A DNA stretch of 64,000 bases from Ruminococcaceae bacterium HV4-5-B5C (GTDB taxonomy: Bacteria > Bacillota > Clostridia > Oscillospirales > Acutalibacteraceae), in NCBI GenBank assembly GCA_900184925.1, contig FXYJ02000005.1, positions 186,001-250,000 on the forward strand, in the 5' to 3' direction. Positions 44,755 to 51,553 of this stretch are shown piece by piece. Position numbers and translations under genes: made by a program. Each line of letters opens with the position of its first letter. Position 1 is the stretch's first letter. The notes below the pieces were generated by a model. It was not told where the DNA came from, searched no databases, and worked only from the letters and a program-made list of their open reading frames with translations.

Positions 44755-44792
44755 GGGCCTTTAAAGCGGGTTTGAAACCGTCTTAAAGGCCC
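44755..44792 (-). terminator. Terminator of the prophage left-end transcript
   Basis: The arms GGGCCTTTAA (44755-44764) and TTAAAGGCCC (44783-44792) are followed on the minus strand by GCATTTTTTGTATTTT. It lies 35 bp downstream of the XRE gene. Confidence 0.8.
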
Positions 44793-44826
44793 TTAAACTG
44801 CATAAAATTACGGAAATCCTTCCACT

Positions 44827-45093
44827 TTATCGGTGGTGCTGGCTTTCCGTTTTTGTATGCGCGGAATCGGGAGAATCATGGCTGGCGTGAGATTTTGGGA
44901 CATACTCCATCAGGTCTGCAATGGTGCATCCTAATGCTTCGCAAATTTTGTCAATGTAGTCGATATTAATCCTTTGGACGATCTCATGATAGATTTCTCC
45001 GATGGTGGTCGGACGTATACCGGTCATCTGAGCGAGATCATTCTGCGTCAGCTTTCGCTCTCCCAGCAGCTTAGATAAGTAGATTCTTATCAT
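44827..45093 (-). CDS. XRE/Cro-C1 family helix-turn-helix regulator
   Basis: This 88-aa protein has a single HTH (KLTQNDLAQMTGIRPTTIGEIYH) followed by a C-terminal helix (IDKICEALGCTIADLMEYV) and a hydrophilic tail. It resembles small Cro/C1-type regulators found at prophage ends. It has a strong GGGGGG ribosome binding site. Upstream (about 45150-45190) there is the inverted repeat ATAAC/GTTAT and TAGGA/TCCTA, possible operator arms. It may control lysogeny or a late function; which is unclear. Confidence 0.8.
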   Translation of the reverse strand: MIRIYLSKLLGERKLTQNDLAQMTGIRPTTIGEIYHEIVQRINIDYIDKICEALGCTIADLMEYVPKSHASHDSPDSAHTKTESQHHR

Positions 45094-45208
45094 GCATTAT
45101 TCCCCCCTTTCCTAAGGGGATAATAACACCATTCCAGAATTTTCATGTGATTTTGTTAGGATATAACGTATCCGGTTATTTATGTCCTAAAAAAAACACG
45201 CGAAAGAT

Positions 45209-45964
45209 TTAATAATTCATAATGAGAAGTTCTTTGAACTTTCCACCCGCTTGATATCTGGTCTGGAGGCTGTTCTGTCGTGATATAGGCTCAATCGAAA
45301 AGCCGCCGTACAGTTCCCGGATGAATGAATCATCATTATAGGAAAGAATGAACCGGCCCTTGATACCTTTTAGGATCTCGGCAAGGCGTTTATGATCGTC
45401 CTCGGAAAATGTGTCAGGGTAATACCCCTCTGTCCCGTGATAGGGCGGGTCGAGATAAAACAGCGAACCAGCTCTATCGTATGTTTTAATAAGCGGTTCA
45501 AAGTCTCTGCTTTCGATCACGGTATTTCTCAGCCGATCCTGCACTGCAGAAAGGTATTCAACCGGATCGTGCAGATTGCGCCTTGAGCAGCCGTATGAAC
45601 GCGCGTCTGAGCCGTAGCTCTCTTTTATGAGGACAAAATATCTCGCGGCCCGCTGGATATCCGTAAGCCCTCTGCACCGCTCCTGTTCCCGGAAATCCAA
45701 GAAGATTTCGCGCGAATTTAATGCCCACCTGATTTCTTTTTGAAGCTCTTCACAGTGATATTTTACGCACCGAAAAAGATTGATCAGCTGCCCGTCGATG
45801 TCATTGAAAACTTCCAGCTTGGCGATGTTCTGAAGCGCGAACATTACCCATCCGGCCCCTCCGAAGACCTCAATGTATCTTTCCGGAAACGGGCTGGGAA
45901 AGCGGCTGATTATCGTCTTGCTGAGGAGCCTCTTCCCACCTATTCTTGAAACAAAACTGTTCAT
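45209..45964 (-). CDS. D12-class (Dam-type) DNA adenine N6-methyltransferase
   Basis: This 251-aa methylase has motif X/I residues RIGGKRLLSK and YIEVFGGAGWVMF and motif IV LDPPYHG. These form the alpha-class arrangement of Dam and DpnM (MT-D12). It probably methylates adenine on phage DNA for protection against host restriction; the site is unknown. No restriction enzyme gene is next to it. AGGAGG precedes the ATG. A terminator separates it from the holin gene upstream. Confidence 0.9.
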   Translation of the reverse strand: MNSFVSRIGGKRLLSKTIISRFPSPFPERYIEVFGGAGWVMFALQNIAKLEVFNDIDGQLINLFRCVKYHCEELQKEIRWALNSREIFLDFREQERCRGLTDIQRAARYFVLIKESYGSDARSYGCSRRNLHDPVEYLSAVQDRLRNTVIESRDFEPLIKTYDRAGSLFYLDPPYHGTEGYYPDTFSEDDHKRLAEILKGIKGRFILSYNDDSFIRELYGGFSIEPISRQNSLQTRYQAGGKFKELLIMNY

Positions 45965-45985
45965 AATAATCCTCCTAAAAATAGA

Positions 45986-46018
45986 AATCTGCCTTCCCTT
46001 TTTTTGAGAAGGCAGATT
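45986..46018 (-). terminator. Terminator between holin and methylase genes
   Basis: The arms AATCTGCCTTC (45986-45996) and GAAGGCAGATT (46008-46018) are followed on the minus strand by TCTATTTTT. Confidence 0.85.
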
Positions 46019-46033
46019 CGTTTCATATATAAT

Positions 46034-46414
46034 TTATGCCTGATTGCTCTGGCCGGAAAGCGCCGTGTCCTGCTTTACGGCTGCCGCCTGTGCAGCGCCC
46101 GTAGGTGTGCCATCCGCTGCAGACGGGTCGACTGAGCCAATTACCGGTGTATTGTCCGGCGTGGTTGCTTTATCACCTGCTGTGATTGTCGGATTGCCGT
46201 TGATGTTGACGGTCGCACCTGCCGCCGCCGCATCGACGAGGCCCTCACCGATGATAAACGCCACGACGGACCCGAACGTGATGACGAGGCCGCCGATTTG
46301 CGTAACTGTGTCGGCGTCCATCTTGAAAAGCGTCAGAATGCCGATGACGAGGCCGGCCAAAGCCATCCAGAATTTTCTGGAAGTAAGTTTCCGCTGCCAA
46401 TCGATTTTTTCCAT
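46034..46414 (-). CDS. Phage holin
   Basis: This 126-aa protein has a charged N-terminus (KIDWQRKLTSRKFW), two TM helices (about 15-33 and 38-57) and the family motif AFIIGEGLVDAAAA, followed by a hydrophilic Ala/Thr/Gly-rich tail. This matches common holins of clostridial prophages. It makes lesions in the membrane so the endolysin can reach the wall. It is close to the endolysin gene, with one gene between. Confidence 0.85.
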   Translation of the reverse strand: MEKIDWQRKLTSRKFWMALAGLVIGILTLFKMDADTVTQIGGLVITFGSVVAFIIGEGLVDAAAAGATVNINGNPTITAGDKATTPDNTPVIGSVDPSAADGTPTGAAQAAAVKQDTALSGQSNQA

Positions 46415-46446
46415 AAGAATCCTTCTTTCTGCCTTTTAAAAGGCAA

Positions 46447-46917
46447 CTACTCTACTATCGTCCAATCTTCGGCAAGCATATCCGTTTGGCTGCAGAGCCA
46501 CGGAACAATGCTTCCCTGCGCTGTTTTCATATCAACGTGAGGCTGATAATCAACAGTGGAACCGGCTGAAAATGCCGCCGCAAGGGGTCTTCCGGCGGAT
46601 ACGGTTATTTGCGAACCCGGCGTGAGAAAGAGGAACATGTTCTTTCCGTTCCAGCCTTTTCGCGCGACCTTTTTGCCCCTTTTTAGAGCTTCCAGCGCAA
46701 GCCCGAAAGTCATGCAGTCGGTTCGGCGGTATGCTTCCTCAAAAGCCGCCTTTGGTGACCATGATTCATACCCATCAGGATAAACAACGCGATATCCGGG
46801 GCGCTGAATCTGTCTCTGATTTTGGTCTAACATGTCGGGTCTATCCACTCCGGAGTGGACTTCTTTTTCGACTGCCGGCTCTGCCTGAACAATTTTTACG
46901 CCAATAAACTGTTGCAT
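46447..46917 (-). CDS. Tad2/DUF2829 family protein (predicted Thoeris anti-defence), with extra N-terminal domain
   Basis: The C-terminal part (about residues 69-156) carries the full DUF2829 pattern: MTFGLALEALKRGKKVARKGW, MFLFL, PHVDMKT, SIVPWLCSQTDMLAEDW. DUF2829 includes Tad2, which sequesters the Thoeris signal molecule (1''-3' gcADPR). The N-terminal 68 residues form a separate small domain (QQFIGVKIVQAEP, GYRVVYPDGYESWSPKAAFEEAYR) often seen as a stand-alone phage protein, so this is a fusion. Position between holin and endolysin is typical of an accessory (moron-like) phage gene. Activity is not shown. Confidence 0.8.
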   Translation of the reverse strand: MQQFIGVKIVQAEPAVEKEVHSGVDRPDMLDQNQRQIQRPGYRVVYPDGYESWSPKAAFEEAYRRTDCMTFGLALEALKRGKKVARKGWNGKNMFLFLTPGSQITVSAGRPLAAAFSAGSTVDYQPHVDMKTAQGSIVPWLCSQTDMLAEDWTIVE

Positions 46918-47012
46918 ACGATTCCTTTCCGCCGGAGATACCGGCTGCTTTGGTGCATTTTATTTTTTAAATTACATTTGAACCACCCCCTTAAAGCTCG
47001 TTTAAAATGGCT

Positions 47013-48275
47013 TTAAACGGGCTTGCACGAAGACGCCGGCACCCACCCGGCGGGGAGCAGGATGCCACACTTGCGGCCATCGACGACGCGCTGAACGGTA
47101 AAGGTGCCGGACACCGTCTTTCCCTTCCCGTTGCCGTAGCTGTCCGCGTAGAGCGGCCCGCTGTACTGGACCTTATCTCCGGTCTTAATGCCCGCTTTCG
47201 ACGGAACCGAAGGGGCCGGGACGCTGGCGGTGGAAGCCGCTTTGCAGGCGCTTGCCGGTACCCACCCGGCGGGGAGCAGGACGCCGCACTTGCGGCCATC
47301 GACGACACGCTGAACGGTAAAGGTGCCGGACACCGTCTTTCCCTCCCCGTTGCCGTAGCTGTCCGCGTAAAGCGGCCCGCTGTACTGGACCTTATCTCCG
47401 GTCTTAATGCCCGCTTTCGACGGAACCGAAGGGGCCGGGACGCTGGCGGTGGAAGCCGCTTTGCAGGCGCTTGCCGGTACCCACCCGGCGGGGAGCAGGA
47501 CGCCGCACTTGCGGCCATCGACGACACGCTGAACGGTAAAGGTGCCGGACACCGTCTTTCCCTCCCCGTTGCCGTAGCTGTCCGCGTAAAGCGGCCCGCT
47601 GTACTGGACCTTATCTCCGGCCTTGATGCCCGTATCTGCTGCGGGCTTCTGTGGGGCCGGGGCCGGACGGCTCTGGAAAGCCACGAAGCAGGTATCCATA
47701 TCAACATTTCCGCGAATGCCCGCAACTCTGCCGGTGCTGCCGGTCTGCTGGATGTCGCAGGAAATATCGGGACCTCCCGTATAGTCGGCCAGCCAGGGCC
47801 GCCATTTGCTGATCAGTGCCGAGCTGAGTATGTTCCGCCTATAATCGTTGTTGAAATAGTTTTTGACATCCCATCCGTCGCCGGCAGCTGCGGAGCAGAA
47901 CGCATCGATCATCTGATTGATGAGGCTGTTGCTCGGTGCGGCACCGTGGACCTTGCGATAATACTTTACGGAGTCATATTCGTAGTCGCTGGCGACGAAT
48001 TTAATGTCGCTGCGGTACGGATCAATGATGGATCTGCAGGTGTTCCATTCTCTTTGCGCGTCTGCAATTCCGTCGAAATAATTGAACCAGTAGACGGCGA
48101 CTTTAATCCCTGCCGCCAGAGCGCCTTCGATGTTGGCCAGAAACTGTTTGTCAATCTGCGATGCCGAGTTTCCATACCCAGCCCGTATGATGACGCCCTT
48201 TATTCCGGCTGCGGCGACCTGCTTCCAGTCGATGATGCCCTGATGGGCGGAAACGTCGATCCATTGTTCACTCAT
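47013..48275 (-). CDS. Endolysin: GH25 lysozyme with three C-terminal SH3-like repeats
   Basis: This 420-aa lysin begins with a GH25 domain (about residues 1-195): IDVSAHQGIIDWKQV, GVIIRAGYG, KVAVYWFNYF and VASDYEYDS with the acidic catalytic pair. The C-terminus has three copies of a 73-residue unit (GDKVQYSGPLYADSYG ... LLPAGWVPAS), probably cell-wall-binding SH3-type modules, joined by A/S/P linkers. It cleaves the MurNAc-GlcNAc bond. There is no signal peptide, so the holin is needed. Its start overlaps the small upstream gene (ATGA). Confidence 0.92.
   Translation of the reverse strand: MSEQWIDVSAHQGIIDWKQVAAAGIKGVIIRAGYGNSASQIDKQFLANIEGALAAGIKVAVYWFNYFDGIADAQREWNTCRSIIDPYRSDIKFVASDYEYDSVKYYRKVHGAAPSNSLINQMIDAFCSAAAGDGWDVKNYFNNDYRRNILSSALISKWRPWLADYTGGPDISCDIQQTGSTGRVAGIRGNVDMDTCFVAFQSRPAPAPQKPAADTGIKAGDKVQYSGPLYADSYGNGEGKTVSGTFTVQRVVDGRKCGVLLPAGWVPASACKAASTASVPAPSVPSKAGIKTGDKVQYSGPLYADSYGNGEGKTVSGTFTVQRVVDGRKCGVLLPAGWVPASACKAASTASVPAPSVPSKAGIKTGDKVQYSGPLYADSYGNGKGKTVSGTFTVQRVVDGRKCGILLPAGWVPASSCKPV
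47041..47634 (-). repeat. Three nearly identical tandem repeats in the endolysin gene
   Basis: Units with a period of 219 bp begin at 47041, 47260 and 47479. They differ at only a few bases; for example, the last repeat (in coding order) has GIL for GVL and NGKG for NGEG. The near-identity at DNA level points to recent duplication. Confidence 0.95.
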
Positions 48276-48448
48276 TCCAAGTACCCCGCCTTCTTCAGGT
48301 CTTCGCGTTCTTCAGCGATGTCCGCCGCGCACTCCTGCTGAATCTTTTGGATGACAGAAACGTTCACGTCTTCAGCCAATGCCACCTGTGCCGGATCTTC
48401 CCCATACGCCAACGCCTTGATGATCTCCATTTTTGTCTGTTCGCTCAT
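48272..48448 (-). CDS. Small helical phage protein of unknown function (58 aa)
   Basis: The frame starts at ATG 48448 after AGGAGGAAAAAGCC and ends in a TGA that overlaps the endolysin ATG. The product is helical and acidic (SEQTKMEIIKALAYGEDPAQ...), ending REDLKKAGYLE. The N-terminal helix pair with LAYGEDPAQVALAEDV resembles a short HTH-like arrangement, but I cannot assign it. Coupling to the endolysin suggests a role in lysis or just co-expression. Confidence 0.7.
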   Translation of the reverse strand: MSEQTKMEIIKALAYGEDPAQVALAEDVNVSVIQKIQQECAADIAEEREDLKKAGYLE

Positions 48449-48469
48449 GGCTTTTTCCTCCTAAAAATG

Positions 48470-48516
48470 TAAAAAAATAAGAAGAGCCGCGCCCCGTCCG
48501 GGGGTGCTGCCCTTCA
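48470..48516 (-). terminator. Terminator-like hairpin after the DGR reverse transcriptase
   Basis: The GC-rich arms GCACCCC/GGGGCGC (coding order) are followed on the minus strand by TCTTCTTATTTTTTTA. It would separate the DGR from the lysis genes. Confidence 0.6.
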
Positions 48517-48533
48517 GTTTACCAATATGAATT

Positions 48534-49610
48534 TCAGTCTTTCCGCCGCAAAACGTAGGTCTCTGATAGCTTCTTCCGCAGATTGAAGCTATTGCAGTGC
48601 TTCATGATCCCGTAATAGCTATTCATCGTTTCGTGGACCTTATCAAGTGGCATCTTTCCCTGCTCATATTGCTTCCTAACAAATTTGAGCCTTTTTCGCA
48701 TTTTACGCGCCGTTGACTTTCGGAGCTTTATGTGGCTGGACCACACTTTGTATCCGACGAAGTCGATTCCAAGCGTGGTGGGCCGAAGCGCCGTTTTATT
48801 ATTTAGATTCAGCAGCAGGCGGGTATTCAGAAACTCCTCAATTTCCGCCTTGTATTGATGAAGCGCGGGTTTGCTGTGGAAAAGGACGATAATATCGTCC
48901 ATATACCTAATATAGCAGCGGATGTGCATCTCCCGCTTTGCGAACTGGTCTAATTCATTGAGATACAGGTTTGCCAGCATCTGACTGGTCAGGTTCCCGA
49001 TTGGCATCCCTGTTTCATAAATTCGATCAGCCTCTCCCGGATTGTAGCCGGCGGGAAGTCCGAACGGCGTTTCTTCGCTGTTGACAATCAGATCAAAAAG
49101 CCACATCAGCTTTTCATCGTTTCCGAAGCGCCGCCTGAGAATATCTAAAATCACGGTATGGTTGACGCGGTAAAAGAACTTTGAAACGTCCAGCTTTAAA
49201 TAGTATTCCCGCCCGTGCTTCCGCTCTTCTCGCCTCATCCAATATTGAAGCCGCTGGATTGCGGACTGAGCGCCGCGCCCCGGAACGCACGCGAAGCTGT
49301 CGGCAATATATCCTTTCATGAGGATAGGATTGATTACCCTGTAAATTGCCCACTGTACAACTCTGTCCCGGAACGGAAGCGCCATGATGAGCCTTTTCTT
49401 TGGTTCATAAATGAAAAATTCATGGTATCTTCCTACCTTATAGGTCTGGTAAATCAATTCGTTCTGAATCTGAATTAAGTTATCCTCCAGATTAGCGGAA
49501 AATTGAAGCACCTGATCCCGGTATCTCTTTCCTTTTCGTGCGGAGAGATACGCCTGATAAAGGTTTTCAAAATCATAAATCTGCTCATATAAATTCTTGA
49601 ATGTTTTCAT
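48534..49610 (-). CDS. DGR reverse transcriptase
   Basis: This 358-aa group-II-intron-like reverse transcriptase has motif A/3 YYLKLDVSKFF (Asp141), motif 4 IGNLTSQMLANLYLNELD (204-221) and motif 5 YIRYMDD (YMDD at 236-239), then GYKVW. The LTSQ version of motif 4, in place of the usual QGxxxSP, is the known hallmark of diversity-generating retroelement RTs. There is no maturase or endonuclease domain. GGGAGG lies 8 nt before ATG 49610. It sits 165 bp downstream of the TR, as in Bordetella phage BPP-1-like DGRs. With Avd it would copy TR RNA into cDNA with errors at adenines. Confidence 0.96.
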   Translation of the reverse strand: MKTFKNLYEQIYDFENLYQAYLSARKGKRYRDQVLQFSANLEDNLIQIQNELIYQTYKVGRYHEFFIYEPKKRLIMALPFRDRVVQWAIYRVINPILMKGYIADSFACVPGRGAQSAIQRLQYWMRREERKHGREYYLKLDVSKFFYRVNHTVILDILRRRFGNDEKLMWLFDLIVNSEETPFGLPAGYNPGEADRIYETGMPIGNLTSQMLANLYLNELDQFAKREMHIRCYIRYMDDIIVLFHSKPALHQYKAEIEEFLNTRLLLNLNNKTALRPTTLGIDFVGYKVWSSHIKLRKSTARKMRKRLKFVRKQYEQGKMPLDKVHETMNSYYGIMKHCNSFNLRKKLSETYVLRRKD

Positions 49611-49774
49611 TCAAGCTGCCTCCCAGGTGCTGTGCTTTGCGGCGTTCGGGATCTACTAACGGCAGGCACAGCTATATCTTGTTTTTTGCCTTGTCGGCAC
49701 GGAAGCAGACCCCTTTATCCTCTCTGTGCTGGTTACAATCCCTTGAGATTATAGCATCTGACTTTGGAGAGTAG

Positions 49775-49889
49775 AGCGGAGCGGAACCCGATGTTGTCGC
49801 CCGAGTTGGCGCGATGATTGTTCAAGTTCAGGGAGAACACACCCGCGTTAGACCCGTTGTTCCAGTTGCCGCCACGAATCGGAAGCCGT
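49775..49889 (-). ncRNA. DGR template repeat (TR)
   Basis: These 115 bp align without gaps to 50420-50534. There are 13 mismatches; 12 are at positions that are A in the TR on the minus (coding-sense) strand. The remaining one is C in TR and T in VR (49808). Read in the target frame, TR encodes nine codons of AAC/AAT type (Asn) plus GAC at the variable sites. It lies between the avd stop and the RT start. The RNA is expected to include the about 165-nt spacer to the RT, which contains the inverted repeat GCTGTGC/GCACAGC. Confidence 0.96.
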
Positions 49890-49912
49890 GTTGGCCTGCT
49901 CCCTTTCAGTGT

Positions 49913-50257
49913 TTACCGAACGGATCGTAACCACCCTCCAAGCATTTTCCCGATTTCGACTGCCATTCCAGACCAGATCTCATACTTTTTAGGCGGTAAA
50001 AAATGCAGTTCCAGCGAAAGCCTCAGATACGCTTTTAGCTTTGCTACCTCAACGTCAAGCTCCTGCAGCGTGGTCTTTTTGTAATACTTTTTGCTTGCCT
50101 CAATGACACGCTCGAGGATCAGGTCAAGACAGCGTTTTATATCCGCTGCCAGCGCAAACTTTTCCGATTTTGGAAACTGTGCCAACGCCCCGTATCCATA
50201 TTTGATCATGTCATATACTTTCTGCAGGATTTTCAGGTCTTCCAAGAATAACACCAT
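49913..50257 (-). CDS. avd: Avd-like DGR accessory protein
   Basis: This 114-aa, positively charged, all-helical protein is rich in Leu and Lys (KILQKVYDMIKYGYGALAQFPKSEKF, DIKRCLDLILERVIEAS, KKYYKKTTLQELDVEVAKLKAYLRL). It matches the four-helix bundle of the S23-type/Avd family that binds the DGR RT and RNA. It lies between target gene and TR, the standard place. The ATG at 50257 has AAGGTG 12 nt upstream, a rather long spacing. A separate promoter-like sequence lies upstream. Confidence 0.92.
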   Translation of the reverse strand: MVLFLEDLKILQKVYDMIKYGYGALAQFPKSEKFALAADIKRCLDLILERVIEASKKYYKKTTLQELDVEVAKLKAYLRLSLELHFLPPKKYEIWSGMAVEIGKMLGGWLRSVR

Positions 50258-50284
50258 CCGTCAAATAAACACCTTATGCGTTAG

Positions 50285-50315
50285 ATTATAGCATCATTTC
50301 GTGAGAATATATCAA
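50285..50315 (-). promoter_or_regulatory. Predicted promoter of avd-TR-RT
   Basis: On the minus strand the -10 is a perfect TATAAT (50285-50290) and the -35-like hexamer is TTGATA (50310-50315), with a 19-bp spacer, longer than usual. The arms CGTTAGAT (50279-50286) and ATCTAACG (50325-50332) flank it and may be an operator. Confidence 0.5.
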
Positions 50316-50362
50316 AATGTTATTATCTAACGAAATACGTTATTTTGCCAAAATTTAAAATT

Positions 50363-50386
50363 ACACTCCGGCTATCGCCGGAGTGT
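50363..50386 (-). promoter_or_regulatory. DGR hairpin downstream of VR, GATA loop
   Basis: A 10-bp perfect stem, ACACTCCGGC (50363-50372)/GCCGGAGTGT (50377-50386), has a 4-nt loop that reads GATA on the coding strand. It lies 33 bp past the VR end, after the stop codon. In BPP-1-type DGRs a short hairpin/cruciform with a GRNA-like tetraloop just downstream of VR is needed for efficient retrohoming (from memory). It may also act as a terminator, as AT-rich DNA follows. Confidence 0.75.
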
Positions 50387-50404
50387 CAGGACGCAGGGAG
50401 CAAG

Positions 50405-51553
50405 TCACAGTTGAACAAAAGCGGAGCGGAACCCGATGTGGACGCCCGAGTAAGCGCGATGATGGCTCAAGTACAGGGAGAACACACCCGCGTAAGACCC
50501 GTAGAGCCAGCCGCCGCCACGAATCGGAAGCCGTTCGCCATAGTTGCGTACCCACATATAATCCCCATTCAGATTACTATCGACGGGGAATATTCCAAGA
50601 TCTTTCAAAAGCTGAGGAACCGTTACTCCGGAAGCAGCTGCGAACGTTTCAAATGTACAACTCAGCTGACCGTAATAATCGTTGACGTTTCCGCCGGTAT
50701 AGGCGGGTTTATCGTTCTTCACGTCCAGTACCGGAGCACCAACATAGTGGTCAGTCTGCGTCGCATCGCCGGCGACGGCACCATTGATTTTAAGCGAATT
50801 GGCCGCTCCCGGATTGGCAAGGCTGCCGTCTTGCAGTACGGCCCTCCAGAGGGTACTGGAAGTGCTCTGATCGATATGCTTGGCGGCGTTGTTATCCGGC
50901 ATAATCTGAATTTCTCCGTTCATCAGGCGAAGTCCCCCGGACCATTCCCAAACGTTTCCGTTCAGGTCGGCAATTCCGAAGGGCGTTCCGTCGTGATACC
51001 AAGATTTCGGCCCGGAACCGGTCAGAACCCGCCCGGTATGATGGTATCCCTGATCGTCATGATAATTTGCCATGTTGTTCTGGTTGTTGGGAGATATCCA
51101 ATCATAACTTTGCGTGCCATGTTCCCACTTATTGTCGACGTCGCGCCCGAAGTAATTGTTCCCATGCGGGATCGTTCCAGCTGCCTTGCAGAGATGAGCA
51201 ATCAGCGCCCATTCCGCGTTGGTCATGAGGTGCCACCCGTTGCCTTTTGCCTCGCAGTATTGCTGTGCCTGATCGAATGTCATCCATGCAGCAGGATCGC
51301 GTCCGGGCAGGCTGTAGGCCCTGCCGCCTTCGATGATGTTCTGATACTTTGAAATAAAGATTTCATCGTGCTCGACTCCATCAATGATAAAGGCCGAGCA
51401 GGTGGTGTCCGGGCCGCCGGCGACGATATCGGACCAGCGGCACTTCGGGATGCGGACCATCACGCTCGGTAAACCGAGGTCGTCAAGTATCAGGGTGTTT
51501 TTTCCTCCTGAAGCCGCTTCCAGCGCAAGCCGCTCTTTATCAAATCCGCCCAT
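50405..51553 (-). CDS. DGR variable protein, formylglycine-enzyme-like (C-type lectin fold), putative receptor binder
   Basis: This 382-aa protein has an FGE-sulfatase (SUMF1)-type domain: HLMTNAEWALIAHLC, GNNYFGRD, PFGIADLNGNVWEWSGG, then the end GGGWLYGSYAGVFSLYL and SGVHIGFRSAFVQL. The last about 40 residues are encoded by the VR and form the variable ligand site of the CLec fold. It overlaps the preceding gene (TAATG) and lies directly after the tail-fibre genes, so it probably sits at the tail tip and binds the host or mucosal surface. The start is ATG 51553; a TTG 18 bp upstream lies inside the previous gene. Confidence 0.92.
   Translation of the reverse strand: MGGFDKERLALEAASGGKNTLILDDLGLPSVMVRIPKCRWSDIVAGGPDTTCSAFIIDGVEHDEIFISKYQNIIEGGRAYSLPGRDPAAWMTFDQAQQYCEAKGNGWHLMTNAEWALIAHLCKAAGTIPHGNNYFGRDVDNKWEHGTQSYDWISPNNQNNMANYHDDQGYHHTGRVLTGSGPKSWYHDGTPFGIADLNGNVWEWSGGLRLMNGEIQIMPDNNAAKHIDQSTSSTLWRAVLQDGSLANPGAANSLKINGAVAGDATQTDHYVGAPVLDVKNDKPAYTGGNVNDYYGQLSCTFETFAAASGVTVPQLLKDLGIFPVDSNLNGDYMWVRNYGERLPIRGGGWLYGSYAGVFSLYLSHHRAYSGVHIGFRSAFVQL
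50420..50534 (-). repeat. DGR variable repeat (VR)
   Basis: This is the partner of the TR (offset 645 bp). The 19 bp nearest the 3' coding end (50420-50438) are identical in TR and VR and GC-rich, fitting an initiation-of-mutagenic-homing element. Changed codons give Gly, Leu, Tyr, Tyr, Tyr, Ser, His, Tyr, Val and His where TR has Asn or Asp. Confidence 0.95.

Larger units (their letters stand above)
44521..44826. other. Chromosome/prophage junction region
   Basis: These 306 bp hold two converging terminators (44542-44579 and 44755-44792), the direct repeat AAAATACAAAAAAT at 44717-44730 and 44739-44752 (22-bp period), and no gene. The prophage attachment site should lie here, probably between about 44580 and 44750, but the other end is outside the window, so the core cannot be defined. 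Confidence 0.5.

Noticed and set aside
47007..48341. 444-codon plus-strand frame and the repeats as a possible CRISPR array
   Set aside because: The repeats have a 219-bp period and code for protein modules on the minus strand; no short repeats with unique spacers exist here.
49535..50257. TR as a coding segment of avd or a pseudogene of the target
   Set aside because: The TR lies after the avd stop, with no start of its own, and the mismatch pattern at adenines explains it as DGR template.
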